Positions 47,120 to 60,436 of a stretch of DNA of 64,000 bases are shown here, one piece after another. The DNA is from Epiperipatus broadwayi. Taxonomy: Eukaryota; Onychophora; Udeonychophora; Euonychophora; Peripatidae. Every line of letters starts with the position of its first letter. Within the stretch, counting starts at the first letter, position 1. The notes beneath the pieces are model-generated. The model made no database searches, had not been told where the DNA came from, and saw only the letters and a program-made list of their open reading frames with translations. A program made the position numbers and the translations under genes. The stretch lies in the NCBI GenBank assembly GCA_028023455.1, contig JAQFVV010012497.1, forward strand, positions 3,844,001 through 3,908,000. Direction: 5' to 3'.

Positions 47120-47404
47120 GAAGTAACTTCACAAATATGGGCTACATTATATGATTATCCTTGTTTAAAATTATGCACTGGACTTACTCAATACATTGAT
47201 GATTGCATTCGATTGTCTTGGGCTTTAACCAATCAAGTACCAGCATTTGTAATTGAATATGAACAACGGGTATTTCGCAAGAATATGCATGTTCGTTTTC
47301 ATATGTCTGCAAAAGATTCAGATCAGATTAAGACATATCTCTGGCCAGCACTTCTGGAAGGTGAAAATGGACCCTGTGTTCATAAAGGAGTTGTCATTAC
47401 TTGA
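47120..47404 (+). CDS. SPATA18: MIEAP-like gene, terminal coding exon and stop
   Basis: 285 bp including the TGA. The acceptor is TTTGCAG at 47113-47119. It encodes residues 193-286. Recognisable blocks are DDCIRLSWALTNQ, RKNMHVRFH and a C-terminus YLWPALLEGENGPCVHKGVV-IT. The cysteine/tryptophan-rich pattern and the position of the block right at the C-terminus are the strongest evidence for the MIEAP family. A second overlapping ORF at 47253-47471 is a shifted frame and is not used. The first AATAAA I see after the stop is about 0.87 kb downstream (48269-48274), so the 3' end of the transcript is uncertain. Confidence 0.82.
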   Translation, partial: EVTSQIWATLYDYPCLKLCTGLTQYIDDCIRLSWALTNQVPAFVIEYEQRVFRKNMHVRFHMSAKDSDQIKTYLWPALLEGENGPCVHKGVVIT

Positions 47405-47964
47405 TAATCAAGCTGATAAAAATCAGTGTAATTGTTTGTCTTGTTACTTCACTATGAAGTTTTTAATTTAAATTATTTTTATAATTGTTTTTATAATTAT
47501 ATATTTTAGAATATAGTTTTTATAAATAGATCCAAAGGATTTGGGGGGAAATGTTTATATATTGAAGTAAAAAAAAGTTCCTAACTTCATGATTCAATTC
47601 AAAATAGTGTATTTGATATACAAGAAATAATTGTCTTTAATATGACAATATGTCTGCAAATATTTTACTAACTTTTTTTACTTTTACAAAGCATAACTAT
47701 TTCTTAATAATAATTATGCCAGTCTTTTATGCAAAAAATACATTATTTTTAATTAATTATAAAAATGAAAATGAATCTAAGTATTCACTATAAAGTTTTA
47801 CAATTTCTTTTGATAATACTTAATTATTGAAGTTAATAAGTATTGTATTGTGAAAGTTCACCACCAGGGCAATTAACTTAAAAGTATCAATAATTTTTTT
47901 CAGGCTAATTTGTCTTATCAGACAATTTATTAAATCAAATTTAACAAACTATCTGATATAAAAT

Positions 47965-48205
47965 AATTAAATGGTTTATTGCTTAGGAGTTGATAAGAAG
48001 ATCGGGCACTGGAAATGACAGAACTGGGTTGTGATTCATAGATCTTGAACTCCAGAGTCTGCCATTCTACTACTGCACAAACCATACAGGGAAAACTAAT
48101 AATCAAATGGTTTTTTACTTAGGAGTTTATAAGAAGTCCAAGAATAGGAAGGGACAAAGTTAAAATCACAACCATTGCACCAAATTTCACAGAGCAAACT
48201 ATCTG
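47965..48205 (-). repeat. Two family B repeats in tandem, 3' of the MIEAP gene
   Basis: Minus-strand copies at about 47965-48090 and 48100-48205, with AAATGGTTTATTGCTTAGGAGTTNATAAGAAG on the plus strand at each start and CACAGGGAAAACTAATAATC between them. They lie 0.56-0.8 kb past the stop codon, possibly within the 3' UTR. Confidence 0.5.
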
Positions 48206-48531
48206 ATCACTTACAATAATGGCAATTATATTTATCCAGTTTAAATTGAACTGTAAGTAATTAAAAATAATAAAAGGCTGCAAATTTTCACAATTGATTT
48301 TGTTTTATTTGGTAAAGATTTATCAACAGAACTTTGTTTATTTAGCAGTTCTCAGTAATTAAATTATCTCTTTTTTTTATTATTGTAGATGTCTCTTGTT
48401 TTTAAATTTACAAAATGCTACAAAATTAAAAATAAATAAATAAATTTTATAGTATTTTGAAATAATAAATTGAAAAATGATCGAGAACAATTGAAATGAC
48501 TTGTAATTAATAAAAATGGATATGTTTTTTA

Positions 48532-49243
48532 GGTACTTGTAAGTTTTCAAGTAACCAAGATGGCAGCCTGTATTTTTGATAAATCTACAGTTTTGAGGGG
48601 TCTCAAAAAATATTTACAAAAAAAATGCCTACTAGGAACCATTCTATTTAGTATTTACATTTTATTTTCTATTATTATTATTATTTTTAAAAAAGAAATT
48701 ATTGTAGAAAAATTAATTACAATATTTACATTTTTTTAAATTTTAAATTAACTAATTTATTAATAGAAAAATCGGGAAAAAAATATAAATACAATATTTA
48801 CACTTTATTCATGTCAGTGGTGTGCAATCATATAGTGACCATTAACACTTTTTTCAGGAAGGCAGGATCCTGTATCTTTGGAAATAGTTTACTGCATCAT
48901 GTTCTATGACAGGAAAGTCTCAAATTTTTATCATTATGATAATTTACCAAAAAAAAAAAAAAAACTGCTGATAAAAAGAAACATGCTGAATTGAAACAAA
49001 ATAGGATAATGTTAAGTGCATCTTGTCACTCTCCATGTTATAAGTAAAAAAAAAAAATTGAAATAAAGCGTTTGAATGAAATTTATTAGAATTTATCCCT
49101 TTTTTAAAATTTAACAATCAATTTATTAATTCTGTTTTAATTTAATAACTAACACATCTTCGGTAGATTATAGACCCTCAAAACTAAAACATTTATCAAA
49201 ATATGGGCTGCCATCTTGGTTTACTTGAAAATTCAAAAGTACC
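48532..49243. mobile_element. Foldback element, ~0.7 kb, family D
   Basis: GGTACTTGTAAGTTTTCAAGTAACCAAGATGGCAGCC at the left and an inverted GGGCTGCCATCTTGGTTTACTTGAAAATTCAAAAGTACC at the right. The inner sequence continues to fold (TTTTGAGGGGTCT / AGACCCTCAAAA). The middle carries TTTAGTATTTACATTTTATTTTC...AATTACAATATTTACA, which also occurs at 58.5-59.0 kb. Confidence 0.55.
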
Positions 49244-50202
49244 AGTTTGTAGTAATTCTTTGGATTCATTATTCTTAAGAGAGAAAAAATAAGAAGATAT
49301 GTGCATTAATAATCTAACAATCTTTACTATTTAAAATAAAACCAAATAGACTGAAAATGATTATAGAAAGAAGCCTGAAGTTATTGGTAATACTCCTATC
49401 TAGTGATTTCTGTCTGTTTACTACTAATCTAAGACTATGATGGGATAGATGTCACTATAGTAGTTATAAAAATAGATTAGAAAGCAATCATGTGATACTT
49501 TGCTTGAGAACTCAGTTAGTCTTAATAAATCTCTTTTATTCTTTGAATTGATTATTTTATTTATGCTTCTACCATTTCAAAATTTGATCAAAAATATATA
49601 TTTTAGAGAATAGCAAAATTATAGCAATTTATATTTCTTATTTTATCATTATTTTTCAGTGTAATTTCTGTGAGGTTCTATATATTTTTTATATTGCTCT
49701 TCCCAGAGTTTACAATCACATACTCAAGAATGAAATTTCAGCTTGGACAATTGATTAGAAAGGAATTGTTGTGATCAAATATCTTATGCCCTCTAGAGCA
49801 ATTATCCAAGCAATTATTATTAATACTGATTCATAACTTTCTGATTCCATCTAAAAAATATATATATTTTTTTAAGATGATTTATATATCACTACTTCAC
49901 TCATCTCTTAATCATTTTCAAAATGATGACCAAAGAAAAGTGACTATGAAAGAAAGAACAGGATTTTGGATTGTCTTCAATTTTGCTAATCAAAAACTGA
50001 TTATATCATATTGTTCAACAAAAATGCAATTGCAATCCGAAGTTTTATTTTGCTCTGAGATAATCATATTAACATCTAAGTTTAAATTTGTCTGATAGTC
50101 ATACAGCAAATTATCAACATTTGAATGATGCTTGCAATTATAGGTTCATTTTTCTTTATATATATATAACCATTATAAAACAGTCAGGATTCAGACAATT
50201 CC

Positions 50203-50280
50203 AATATAGATGATAATCAACAATCTCAAACTGTTGCCAAAGCAACAACAGTTTGAAATTGTTGATTGTTATCTATTATT
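50203..50280. repeat. Hairpin with ~36-bp arms
   Basis: ATAGATGATAATCAACAATCTCAAACTGTTGC, loop CAAA, GCAACAACAGTTTGAAATTGTTGATTGTTATCTAT. A three-base bulge is the main irregularity. Probably a tiny MITE. Confidence 0.5.
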
Positions 50281-52374
50281 AGGATTGACTAAATATTGAC
50301 TAATGGTTACTTATAAACCCATTTGGCTTTGAGCATTATTACCCTTATTTATATATACTTATCAGAAGGAATAACCTGACTCTCTGCACTGTTGAATGTT
50401 TGCAATATGATAGATTTGAGAGAAAAAATGCACTGATAACAACTAAGAAAAGCTAGAAAATATATATCTATAATATTAATGGTTAGTCAAACTTCCACAC
50501 ATTGCTAAAAGTGGATAGAAACCAGTCCCTGCCTTGTGTGAGACTGGTGTGATGAAAGATATTGAACTGACATCATACACATAAAGATCCCACTATTAGA
50601 CAATTCTAGTTCACCTGAAGAATGAAGATTGTTTGCAAAATGCATATGTAGTGAGAGACATTGGCGGATTTTCTGAGTTGTTAGATATTTTCTATATGTA
50701 GTAAACAGAAGGGATGAACTGATGAAAACCACAAAACTTAGAAAATTAATAGAAATATTTTCTAATTTAAATTGCATACATGCAACATCAGCATATCATA
50801 AATTAATTAATGTTAACTGATATTAAAATAAGAATTGGGGATACAAATGAAATATTTTATATTTAAAGATTTTTATGCAGAATTGTAACAATAAATTAGT
50901 TTCAGATATAAAAATTAAAATAGCTATTCCTGTGCTGAAAACAAAAACAAATTATTTTTAACATATAGTGCAATGTAAAGAAATAACTCACATCAGCTAT
51001 GCTATAATTGTTTTTATAATAATGGATAAGTTGTTCTCTTCTTTTTAATGCTACCAAACATATTAAAATATGATTCATCTATAAAATATTGATATTTAAA
51101 CTTTGCATTTGTATATAAAAATTACAAAGTCTTTAAACAATTTGAGCATTAATATGATTAAACCAAAGGTATTCAAATATATATATATTAATCATAAAAA
51201 TCTATGTATTTATATTAATTATTAGGAATTATTATAAGATTGTATTCCAGCATAAATTAAACGTAAACAAATTGTATTATTAAAAAGATATATTTTTATG
51301 ATGTGGGCGTATGTTAATGTATAATATACATATGACTATAAGTATATGTAAGTTAAAATTTATATGTAGATTGTCCACAAAAGGCATGTACTGATTCAAA
51401 AAATTGATTTAGCAAATTTTATATAACCTACATTAAAAAATTTTGTATCTGGCGATCCTGTTTTGGTTATTTAAAAAGTGTGCCTTTCATAGGCACATGT
51501 AAATAAAAAGTAAAGTAATTTTGTGAACATGTGATGAACATGTAATTGATGTTAAATGTAATTATTAGTATTTTGAATAATATTTTTATAGCAAATATAA
51601 ATGTGCCTTTTAAAAACTAAAAATAAGTGCAACTTTTGTAAAAAGAAAAACTAAAAAAAAATATTTTTTATTTTTATTTTTTAAATATGCTGTAGTTATA
51701 CTGTTATATTAAGTATAAAATAGTATTTAAATCTTTCAAAAAGTCAAATCATTAACTTAAATATATTAATAGATATTAGCAGGGTTAATTAATATTTATA
51801 ATTTATAAAGCATGTGAATCAAGGGTTTCAATCTCAGGATTTTCACAGTACTTAATATCCATTTTATGCTTATCTGAATATAAAATGTATATAATATTAT
51901 AAAAATAAGCATAAAAGTATTGTCTGATGAAAAAATATATATATATGTGTTTGTTTTTTCAAACTGTGAATGTGTATACAATAGAAAATGGCTACCATGT
52001 TAAAATATTCTAACATAAAATGTGATTTTTGTTCTCAGTTTCAAAAAATATAATTCTTATATGCCCATATTTTCAACATGCATATTCCAATTTTTTATAT
52101 AAAATGGGCTGTAAAAAACCCCCATATTAAAATATCCATTAGCATATAAACATTTCTATTGTATTATAAATAATTTGTTTTTTAATATTTTATAATAAAA
52201 AAATTGTATTTTTCAAAAGTAAACAATAAAATGATTTTGACCAGTTGTTTAATTTTAAGTAGGTCTTCCAACATATCTCTCTACAAGCAGATAAATTATT
52301 GTTTATTTATAGAATTATAATATGATTAAATTACTGTATTTTCCACTTTTCACTAAACAACTTTAAAGGAATCT

Positions 52375-52510
52375 TCTACTCTGAATGATTTGGTTTAGTG
52401 ATAAAATAGTCAGATCTGGAGATTATGATACATAAATTGTGGCTTGACTCCCTCACTCCTGTTGATTAAATATCTCATGAACTCTGAAAACAAACCATTC
52501 AATTACTTTA
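52375..52510 (+). repeat. SINE-like family B repeat
   Basis: ATTTGGTTTAGTGATAAAATAGTCAGATCTGGAGATTATGATACATAAATTGTGGCTTGACTCC..ATATCTCATGAACTCTGAAAACAAACC. A diverged full-length copy. Confidence 0.4.
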
Positions 52511-53261
52511 TTTTATTTAAAAGTTTTGTTTTTATTTATTATTTTATGGACCAAGCCTTAATAATATCTTTTCTTGATATCATCATTAAGTTGCCAGCTA
52601 TGTGGAGTTTATCATAGTTTTAAAATCTGATCTTATACAATTATGCCATGAAATTTTTTATATCAAATACTAGGACCCAATTTTTTCCCTCAGATAAAAA
52701 TTATAATATAATTTTTTTACTCATTAGTGAATTTCTTACTTTAATGAGTTTCTTAACACAGAACCAACTTATTTGATTATAGGATCATTATTATTATGAT
52801 ATTAGTTGCTCAAAGACAATATCAGTTAAACAAATCCAGAATGATCTAAATTTTAGTAGTGCCCCTTATTATTGTGAGTCCATTCATTTCTAGTTGATTG
52901 CCCTCTTTGTTTCCATGTAAATTATTCTGAAATTTGAACACTTTTTTTAATGAATCAAATAATTTTATAAAATAACTAAAATATAATCATTTCAATTTGG
53001 TAATTTTAAGTTTCAAGCAAGTATTCAGGTGTTATCTGATTTTCTATTTACTTGTTACCATTTCATTAAGTTGCTTAATTGCTTGAATTCATTGGTAATT
53101 CTTTTCACATGACAGCAGTTACAAAATTGAATATTGGTGTCTAATGACTTTTTATTTATTCTTCTTCTGTGGCAAGTCATTGGAAGCCCATTGCCTTGCA
53201 ATGGGTCATTTAAAGAATATTATATATATACACAAACATTACAAGCATAAAGCTTTAAACT

Positions 53262-53582
53262 AGTCAATAAATAATTGATATTACCCCAAATCCAAAACTC
53301 AAACAAACTAGCCAAGAAAATAAAATCAAAAACAAACAATGGTTTCACTGCTATAAGCAGACTTCTCAAGTGTAAAGAACTACAAAACAACACCATATTT
53401 ATATTAAACATTACCCACAAATCTATTTATTTTCCATCCATCTTTAATATTAAAAGAACTTTTAAATAAGTTAATTGCTTCAGAATAATAAATTTTCGAT
53501 AATAAAGATTCTCTAATTCTTCTTTTTATTTTATTTTATTTTTTCTTGGGTAGTCTGGTTGAGTTTTGGGATAATTTTAATT
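53262..53582. mobile_element. Palindromic element related to the one at 10.2 kb
   Basis: The left end reads ATTACCCCAAATCCAAAACTCAAACAAACTAGCC and the right end TTTCTTGGGTAGTCTGGTTGAGTTTTGGGATAAT. Inside, CAATGGTTTCACTGCTATAAGCAGACTTCTCAAGTG (53337-53372) is the reverse complement of the same GAAACCATTG / AGCAG / CTTGAGA block found at 10.2 kb. About 190 bp of unrelated AT-rich DNA fills the middle. Confidence 0.5.
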
Positions 53583-54129
53583 ATATGTATATAATGCTTA
53601 AACATTTTGCTTCTTAATATAGCTTAATTCTTACTTAGAAATTCTCATGCATACATCTAATTCATAAAGTTAGTGAGTATGGATTCAATCATCTAAAATA
53701 TTTAAAATTTGAAACATTGCATTCTCAAAATATGATCTACTTCTGACAAAAATGTTTAATCAGGAAAAGAGGAAGTTAATAAATTTTTAATAGAATTAGA
53801 TGACAAATTTCAATTTATTAATGACTTTTTCATTATAGGCTTATTAATAATAGAATAATATAACAGATCTATTTTGTTTAAAAAAAAAAAAGATAATTCT
53901 ATGAATAAAATAAACATTCAGAGTAGATATACAATTCAGTTTGGCATGGCCATTTGTCTTTAAAATGAAAGTTAAAAAAAAGTTGCATATGTATGTGTTT
54001 ATTTCAGTACAGTAATTTGATACACTATTTTTAATTTTCAAAATGAGGAATTAATTTCAAATGGGCCTCACACACACACACAAAAACAGATAAAAGCTTT
54101 TAATATGGCTGATATATTGTTGTTCGGGC

Positions 54130-55460
54130 TGTAATGTAGATAATATGCAAATATTATTTTTAATCTATGCCATCATCACTATCTTAAATCATTATGCTTT
54201 GCATGATGTATGTCTCACCAAAATTAATCCAGTTTTTTTAATAAATTGTCTCTCCTCTCCATATTACATTAACAAACTTTCTTATTTCATTCATACAACT
54301 CTCTTTCTAGTTTTTTTTTTTTTTTACAACCTATTGGAAATTAGTTTAAGATTTCTACTGTCTCTCTAATATCTCTTCTAGAAATATATTCAACCTTGAT
54401 CCACTTCAGTCTTTTAATACTTTCATTGATGTCAGTGATATCTATTTGTCCTCTTAAACTTATCCAATTTCTTCTGTTACTCTCAAAATAATCTCTTCAT
54501 ACTTCATTGAGCAATCTGAAGTCCTTTGTATTGTTCTTCTGTTAAATATTAACTTTCAGATTCATATGTAAGAACTGATTTAAAAAACACACTATTTAAA
54601 ACCCCTCTTTTCAAATTCACAAGCATATTTTGTTTTAATAAGTTATTTCTGCCATAAACAATTCATTCAAATTTAATTCTATGCTTAAATTTTATACATT
54701 ATGTTTCCATTTGTATTAATAATTTGACCAAGATGTTTGTAATCTTCATTTTTTCTAATTCATGATTATCAATCTTTACCAAAATCATACTTTTCATTAT
54801 TTTTGCCGTAATATCCTATAAATACAATTTATCCAAAACGCTTCAAACACTTTTTAGCAAAACTCTTTATTTGTGTATATATATGTACAAATAAAGAGTT
54901 TTTCTAAAAAGTGTTTGAAGCAGTTTGGATAAATTGTATTATCAATCTTTATTTTTTGTGTGTGAAAATCCATTGAACCTTTTTTTTTTTTTTAGCATTT
55001 ACATTTAGTTCTATTTTTTTTTTACTCTTATCTGACAATTATGGTAACATTTCCCAAAGCTCTGAAATATTTGCAAAAAACAATCATATTATCTGCAAAA
55101 TCAAGATATCTTAAATAAGACCCATGTATTTTTATTCATTTAGCTTCCTATATTAATCTACACAATTATTAATCTTAGTGTCACCATGGAATTTAATAAT
55201 TGCTATTGCATTTTGATGAATATTATTCAAAATATGGCAGTACCTCAGTCTAGGTCCTAATGGTTAAAATTTTTAATCACTATGGAAATGTTTATAGAAT
55301 CAAATGCTTTTTAATATAATACAAATGCAAAGCATAATAGCAACTCACATTCATTGGTCCTTTGACTTTCTCTCAATTTTTGGGTGTAATTCATTATCAT
55401 TGGTTGGTTTGATTCCAAAGCTTGCTGTGGATAAGTTGTTATTATTTTTGTAAAGATTTT
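54130..55460 (-). pseudogene. LINE reverse transcriptase remnant, reverse orientation
   Basis: On the minus strand: a block with ALESNQPMIMNYTQKL, then KAFDSINISIVIKN, and toward the 3' end SIKRLKWIKVEYISRRDIRE and YIMQS. These match the same LINE type as 38930-40385. It is frameshifted and interrupted at 54822-54955 by a palindromic PLE-end element. The 3' end lies near 54130 in a GATGATGG-like tail. Confidence 0.6.
54822..54955. mobile_element. Short palindromic pair of PLE 3' ends inside a LINE
   Basis: AATACAATTTATCCAAAACGCTTCAAACACTTTTTAGCAAAACTC is followed by an inverted copy ending GGATAAATTGTATT. It is the same terminal sequence as the PLE of 20.2-25.3 kb, trimmed to about 60 bp per arm, so the ribozyme-like core is gone. 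It interrupts the reverse-oriented LINE. Confidence 0.6.
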
Positions 55461-58280
55461 GTAATTGTTTGCCTTTATTTTCATTTTTTTAATACATCTA
55501 TATATTCTCTTAAGTTGTATAAGCAAACACCAGAAGCATTATTTCAGATGCAATTAATCTTAAGGATCTGTCTTTGGCATATAATAATTCCCCAACAAAA
55601 TTATTACTATATTTGTTAATCTAGTGTTTTTTAATTGTACTAACTAATTATTAAAAGTTTTTTATTGGTGCAAAGTGATACCCTTCAATGTATCTTCCTA
55701 CTTTTTATTTAAAATTACATGAATCCTGTTAGATTCTTTGGAGATATAAAATCTGTTTTCCAGAAAATCATTTAACATGTTTTAGCATAAGTAGTAGCCA
55801 TCTTCAATTGCAAACATATATTTAGTTAGCAAGAAATGTAATTTATTATATGGAACTTTTGATTTATGTATGTGGACGAAAAGCATCAGTACATTAAAAT
55901 AATGTTTATTTGTTGTTGTTTTTTTTAATATATTTTATATGTATTTTAAAGTATAATTCTGATCACTGTTAGCAAACAAATATACAGAACTCAAAGTCAG
56001 TGTTATAAAGTAGTTTAATATTTAATTTGTTACATTTATTAAGCATGTAAATTAATATTTGTTCATTTTTTAACAAAATTTATGTCAACATTCCCATTTC
56101 TTTTTTGTCAAATTTCAAATTTAAAATCAATCTTTTATTTAGTTGGGGGGTGGCGGGATCCCTATTAATAAAATTATTACAGTATTTAGAATAAAATTTG
56201 TCAAAATTTCTTTTTGCTGCCAATTTTATAACTTTAGTTATACTTTAAATCAAATATTATGCTTATAGCCCCTATATCATTTTAATTGGTTCAATGAAGG
56301 ATATACCAAAAGTTTGATTGTTTAGGTTGAAGTTTTTGGCCATTATAATGTTTGCCAAATTTTTATTAGTTTTTTTTTTTTTTGTCTTTATGTATAAACG
56401 TTAGAGAATTCAAAGATTTTCAAATCAGTATTGCAGGTTTGTTTTTTGTGTTTTTTACATTTTTCTTAATACTACTTTTAATAATTTTTTGAAAAAAAAA
56501 TATTGAATTACTATTAATCTTTGTTTTGAAAACAAAAAATATAAATTCAATTTATATAAAAGATCGAAACTAAATACAAAATTGTTTTTACTTAAAAAAG
56601 CCCAATATAGACAGAAAAGCAAAACATTCCTAGAAATGATGTATTGATTTTTTTTTCTTTCTATAGTTTAAACTGACGACAAACTGTCTTATCTCATTTT
56701 TGGAGTTGTACTAGTCTGCAATAAATTATTAAAATTCGTTTCCTGGTGAAAAAAGTGATGATTTTGATAATATTCTAAAATAAGATTTATTTTTATTACA
56801 AGTACAGTTACTATAAAAAAACAAATTATTTATTAAAAGTTATAGATCTAATGCCATAAGATTCTTATTTCTAACTCAAGGTGGCTTAAAATATGAAGTC
56901 AAGACAGATGACTTGCTTTTAATTTTTTTCAAAAAATTTGTTTTGCATTTAAAACCATAGTAAAATTACAGCAAACAATGTTTTAAAAGAAACGATTATA
57001 ATCCATATTTATCTGAAAGTTTACAATGATTGCATTTTAGTTGAAATTATATCTTGGACTATCCTAGATTATCTAATTTAATTGTTAAACATTTTTAGAA
57101 AAAAATCAAATGTTATTTATATTTTTCTAATACATTCACATAAATCTAGATGATGATACATCAGCTAATAAAAATATATATTAATAATCTTATGGTGAAG
57201 TAATTCACATTATAGATTGTAAGTAAAAGTTTATTTTGTAATAAATCGAGTATTTTTAAAATAATTATTAAATTTGTATACTTTGTAATGTGTAATTAAT
57301 TTAAACATTGTCTTATCTAATGATCAAATGTGTTCCTAAGAGTATTTCTACAATTTATCTGGTTAGTAAATGTGCTATTGGTAAAGTTAATACAGTCAAG
57401 ATCATTGGTTGCCCAATTTTGTAATGTTGTATTCATTATTATATTTCTTAACTTTTGGCATATTTCTTATTTGATGAAATTACAAAGATGGAACAAATTT
57501 TATGATTACTGCCTTTTTTTCAACAGAACATAAAACTTAGTAGTTGTGTTATTAATTTATTTAAACTTTATATACATTACAATTATGAAAAATCTCAACT
57601 TTAGTTTAAATCAAGAACCCAATAACTGTAGATTTATGACACCTAAGGGTAAAGTTATAAATTAAAGGCATTATTGGTAACATTTAATACAACTTCAATG
57701 CAATTCAGTGTTAAGTGCCTTTTGGTAAGAGTATTCAGCGTTGAAAGTTGTTTAAATATTGCCTTTAATTTGTTACATTTAGTGATAGAGTTATCTTAGT
57801 TTTTGGAGAAAGATAAAGTTACATCTTATTACAATTATTTTTCTTTTCATTATCAATGCATTGCTGATTATTCTGGATTATTCTAGATCCTTTAATTAAG
57901 AAGAGCCAGATACTTATTTACTGACCAATATAAAATGGCTAGCTATACTAATAACATTTTCCAACTCCAGAAGTAAAAATATAAGCAATGGGTGAAATCA
58001 ACAGATTAAATAACCAAGCTACCAGATGAAGAGTCGATGAATAGCTGATAGACACAAGATTATCAATCAAGTTTTTAGTTAATGTCATTATCTTTCATTT
58101 GCCAAACTAATTAAATGTATCAAGTTTATATCAGTACAGAATTAAAATTAAAACTAATAGAGATAGTGCTAAAACTAAATGCATGGGTTTTTTAATTATG
58201 AAATGATATTTATTATTTTTTAAAAGATATTTGGTCCAATATATATGTCTCTTTTCATTAAAGAAAGCAAAAAAATATTA

Positions 58281-58503
58281 GATAAAAATTGTAAACATGG
58301 ATGAAGAAAAATATGAGTAAACGAATCTGAATTACATGTTTTCAAAGCTCTGCAGATATACAGGTTTGGGGGCATACAATAAATCATATTTGATAAAAAT
58401 TGTGAACATGGATGAAGAAAAATATGAGTAAACAAATCTGAATTATATGTTTTCAAGGCTCTGTAAATACACAGTTTTGGGGGCATATAATAAATCTCTA
58501 CAA
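58281..58503. repeat. Two tandem copies of a 111-bp unit
   Basis: GATAAAAATTGTRAACATGGATGAAGAAAAATATGAGTAAAC...TTTGGGGGCATA starts at 58281 and again at 58392, about 90 percent alike by eye. The minus-strand ORF across it (58220-58528) reads the repeat twice and is not a gene. Confidence 0.65.
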
Positions 58504-59035
58504 AAAAAAAATAGCTAATAAGAAACATTTTATTTAATATTTACATTGTTTTTATCATTAGTGTTATTTTAAAAAAATTGTACAAAAATTAATTATAATA
58601 TTTATTATTACCGAATATATATTAGTTGTTAATTAGAACTGACGATAATAAATAAAAGGTACATATTATAACGTGTAAACGCTGATGTCTATATATATTA
58701 TACTTTTTTTTTTGTTAGATTAATAAGTTAATAAAATATACTCTCTTATCCTTCTTTATAAATAATGCATATAAAGACTTTTCATATATATATATTATTT
58801 TTAGATTAATAAATTGAAGTCTGCATAAATAGACACGATATGATATGTGATAATTTACGTTTCTATTTTTTTTATTTGTATATTAATAAGTTGATTTAAT
58901 AGAAAAAACAATAATAAATAAAGTGTAAATATTGTAATTAATTTTGCTCAATTTTTTATTTTTTTAAAATAATACTAATGAAAAAAAAATGTAAATATTA
59001 AATAGGATGTTTTTATTGTATGCCCCAAAACTGTA
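58470..59035. repeat. Inverted repeat related to foldback family D
   Basis: CAGTTTTGGGGGCATATAATAAA..TTTAATATTTACATTG...TTAATTATAATATTTA (58470-58610) pairs with about 58915-59035 (..TATTAAATAGG..GTATGCCCCAAAACTG). The interior resembles the inside of 48532-49243. Confidence 0.45.
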
Positions 59036-59839
59036 TATTTATATAAAAAAAATACGGGCTGCAGAGCTTAGTAGACGAGAAAACGCACAAGATCCCATTC
59101 CTTCTCATTATAAGCCCAAACTGTGATAAAAATTTAAATAAACATTAATTTTTCTATCTCTAATTTGTATATGTTTTTGTAACCTGTATAAATTTACTTT
59201 ATTAATAACAATATTACATTTTAAAATACAGAATATACTATATTTATATTAGCATAACATTTTTATATAGCAGTAATGAGAACAATTAACAAAATAGGAA
59301 TTATAATTTTGGACAAATAACAGAAGTTTTTAAATTAGTGGTTTTTGGTTTGATAGTTGTCTACTTGCATCATGTCAAATCACAAGATTTCTGGCATCAT
59401 TATCTAGCTTTTACTGATAAAATTAATTTTTACATAGACTGTGATCAAAACAAAAGATCATTTGCTTTCTAATAAATTATAAGATGATAAATCATTGTGA
59501 AAATATAACTGAGTGGGAAAACTGATTAAAAGATGTAGTTAAAAAAGTTGAAATGTTAAAGGAAATAAAAAATAGAAAAAATTTTAAAAGGTTGATCATA
59601 AAATGTTTTAGAGCTGAAAATGAGAAGTGTAAAGAAATCAATTAAAAGCAAGAATTGTCTATTATTTGGTCTCAAAAAAAAAAGTTAGAAGATAAAAAAA
59701 AAAATTAAGATGATACAGAAGAATCTTTAAAACTACCATCAAGAAAACAAAACAAAAAAATTTTTTTATTACAAAGTGTTAAAATATTTACTCCATTCTT
59801 GAATTTCAACAACTGTAATTTTGTTTGTTTTTATTATCA

Positions 59840-60020
59840 AGATAACTTCAAATCTTTATCATCAGCAGCTGCTACTCACAAATGAGTTTGAACATTCTAA
59901 CCCAAGAGAAATAAAAAGGTACTAATGATAAGAACAATACGAACACACTAGAGATGAGTTTTGTAATGAGTTTAGAAATTAATCTATGATTCACCAATAC
60001 ATCAATGTATAGAGCATGCT
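59840..60020. repeat. Dispersed repeat shared with 26810-26970
   Basis: ACTCACAAATGAGTTTGAACATTCTAACCCAAGAGAAATAAAAAGG...AGAGATGAGTTTTGTAATGA...TGATTCACCAATA matches ACTCATAAAAGAGTGTGGACATTCTAATTGCAAGAAAG...AGAAATGAGTTTTGTGATGA...TGATCCACAAATA. Identity unknown. It may be part of a LINE. Confidence 0.35.
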
Positions 60021-60436
60021 TATTTAATAATTTTATTTAAAAACATTTTTCAATAAAAATTTATATTAAATAATTTTGTTTTTCTCTTGATCTATTGATA
60101 TTTTTAAAGTAAATAAGAAATGTCTCACTTTTAAAACTGAAATTTGACGAAAAGGAAAGAATTTTAGCAAACTTGCTAATGATGTGTATCACCTGGTTAG
60201 TACAAATGATTGTACAGTGAGGTGTAGGTAAAAAGCGCTTACTGTTAGATTCAATGTTCATTAGTATTAGCCTTAAAAGGCTTTGTAGATGTACAAAATT
60301 TATTACAATTTTGTAATTATTATGAAATGACAATAAATGGTTTAGATTTTTCCTAAAAAAAGTTTTTTGTATCATTCTTATTAAAATAACCATTTTGAAA
60401 TTGCAATAAGTATTTTTATTTTCTTGTTTACCTTTT

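Larger units (their letters stand above)
14598..47404 (+). other. SPATA18: MIEAP/SPATA18-like gene, 3' part (four coding exons)
   Basis: Four open segments with consensus splice borders join without a stop into 286 residues ending at a TGA. Exon phases agree at every junction: the first exon ends with two bases of a codon that the second completes, and the other junctions are in phase 0. The C-terminal two thirds carry phrases I associate with the MIEAP C-terminal domain, such as RPTQLIRRYGNLY, DCIRLSWALTNQ, MHVRFH and YLWPALLEG followed by GPCVHKGVVIT at the very end. The N-terminal 65 residues are charged and helical. In vertebrates MIEAP is a p53-induced protein acting in mitochondrial quality control. 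The role here is inferred from family membership only. There is no start codon in the window, so the gene is 5'-incomplete. Another protein sharing only this C-terminal domain is possible, since such domains have multiplied in some invertebrates. Confidence 0.72.

Noticed and set aside
58220-58528. 102-codon minus-strand ORF with an internal repeat
   Set aside because: The repeat is the 111-bp DNA tandem duplication read twice (111 is a multiple of 3); no family features.
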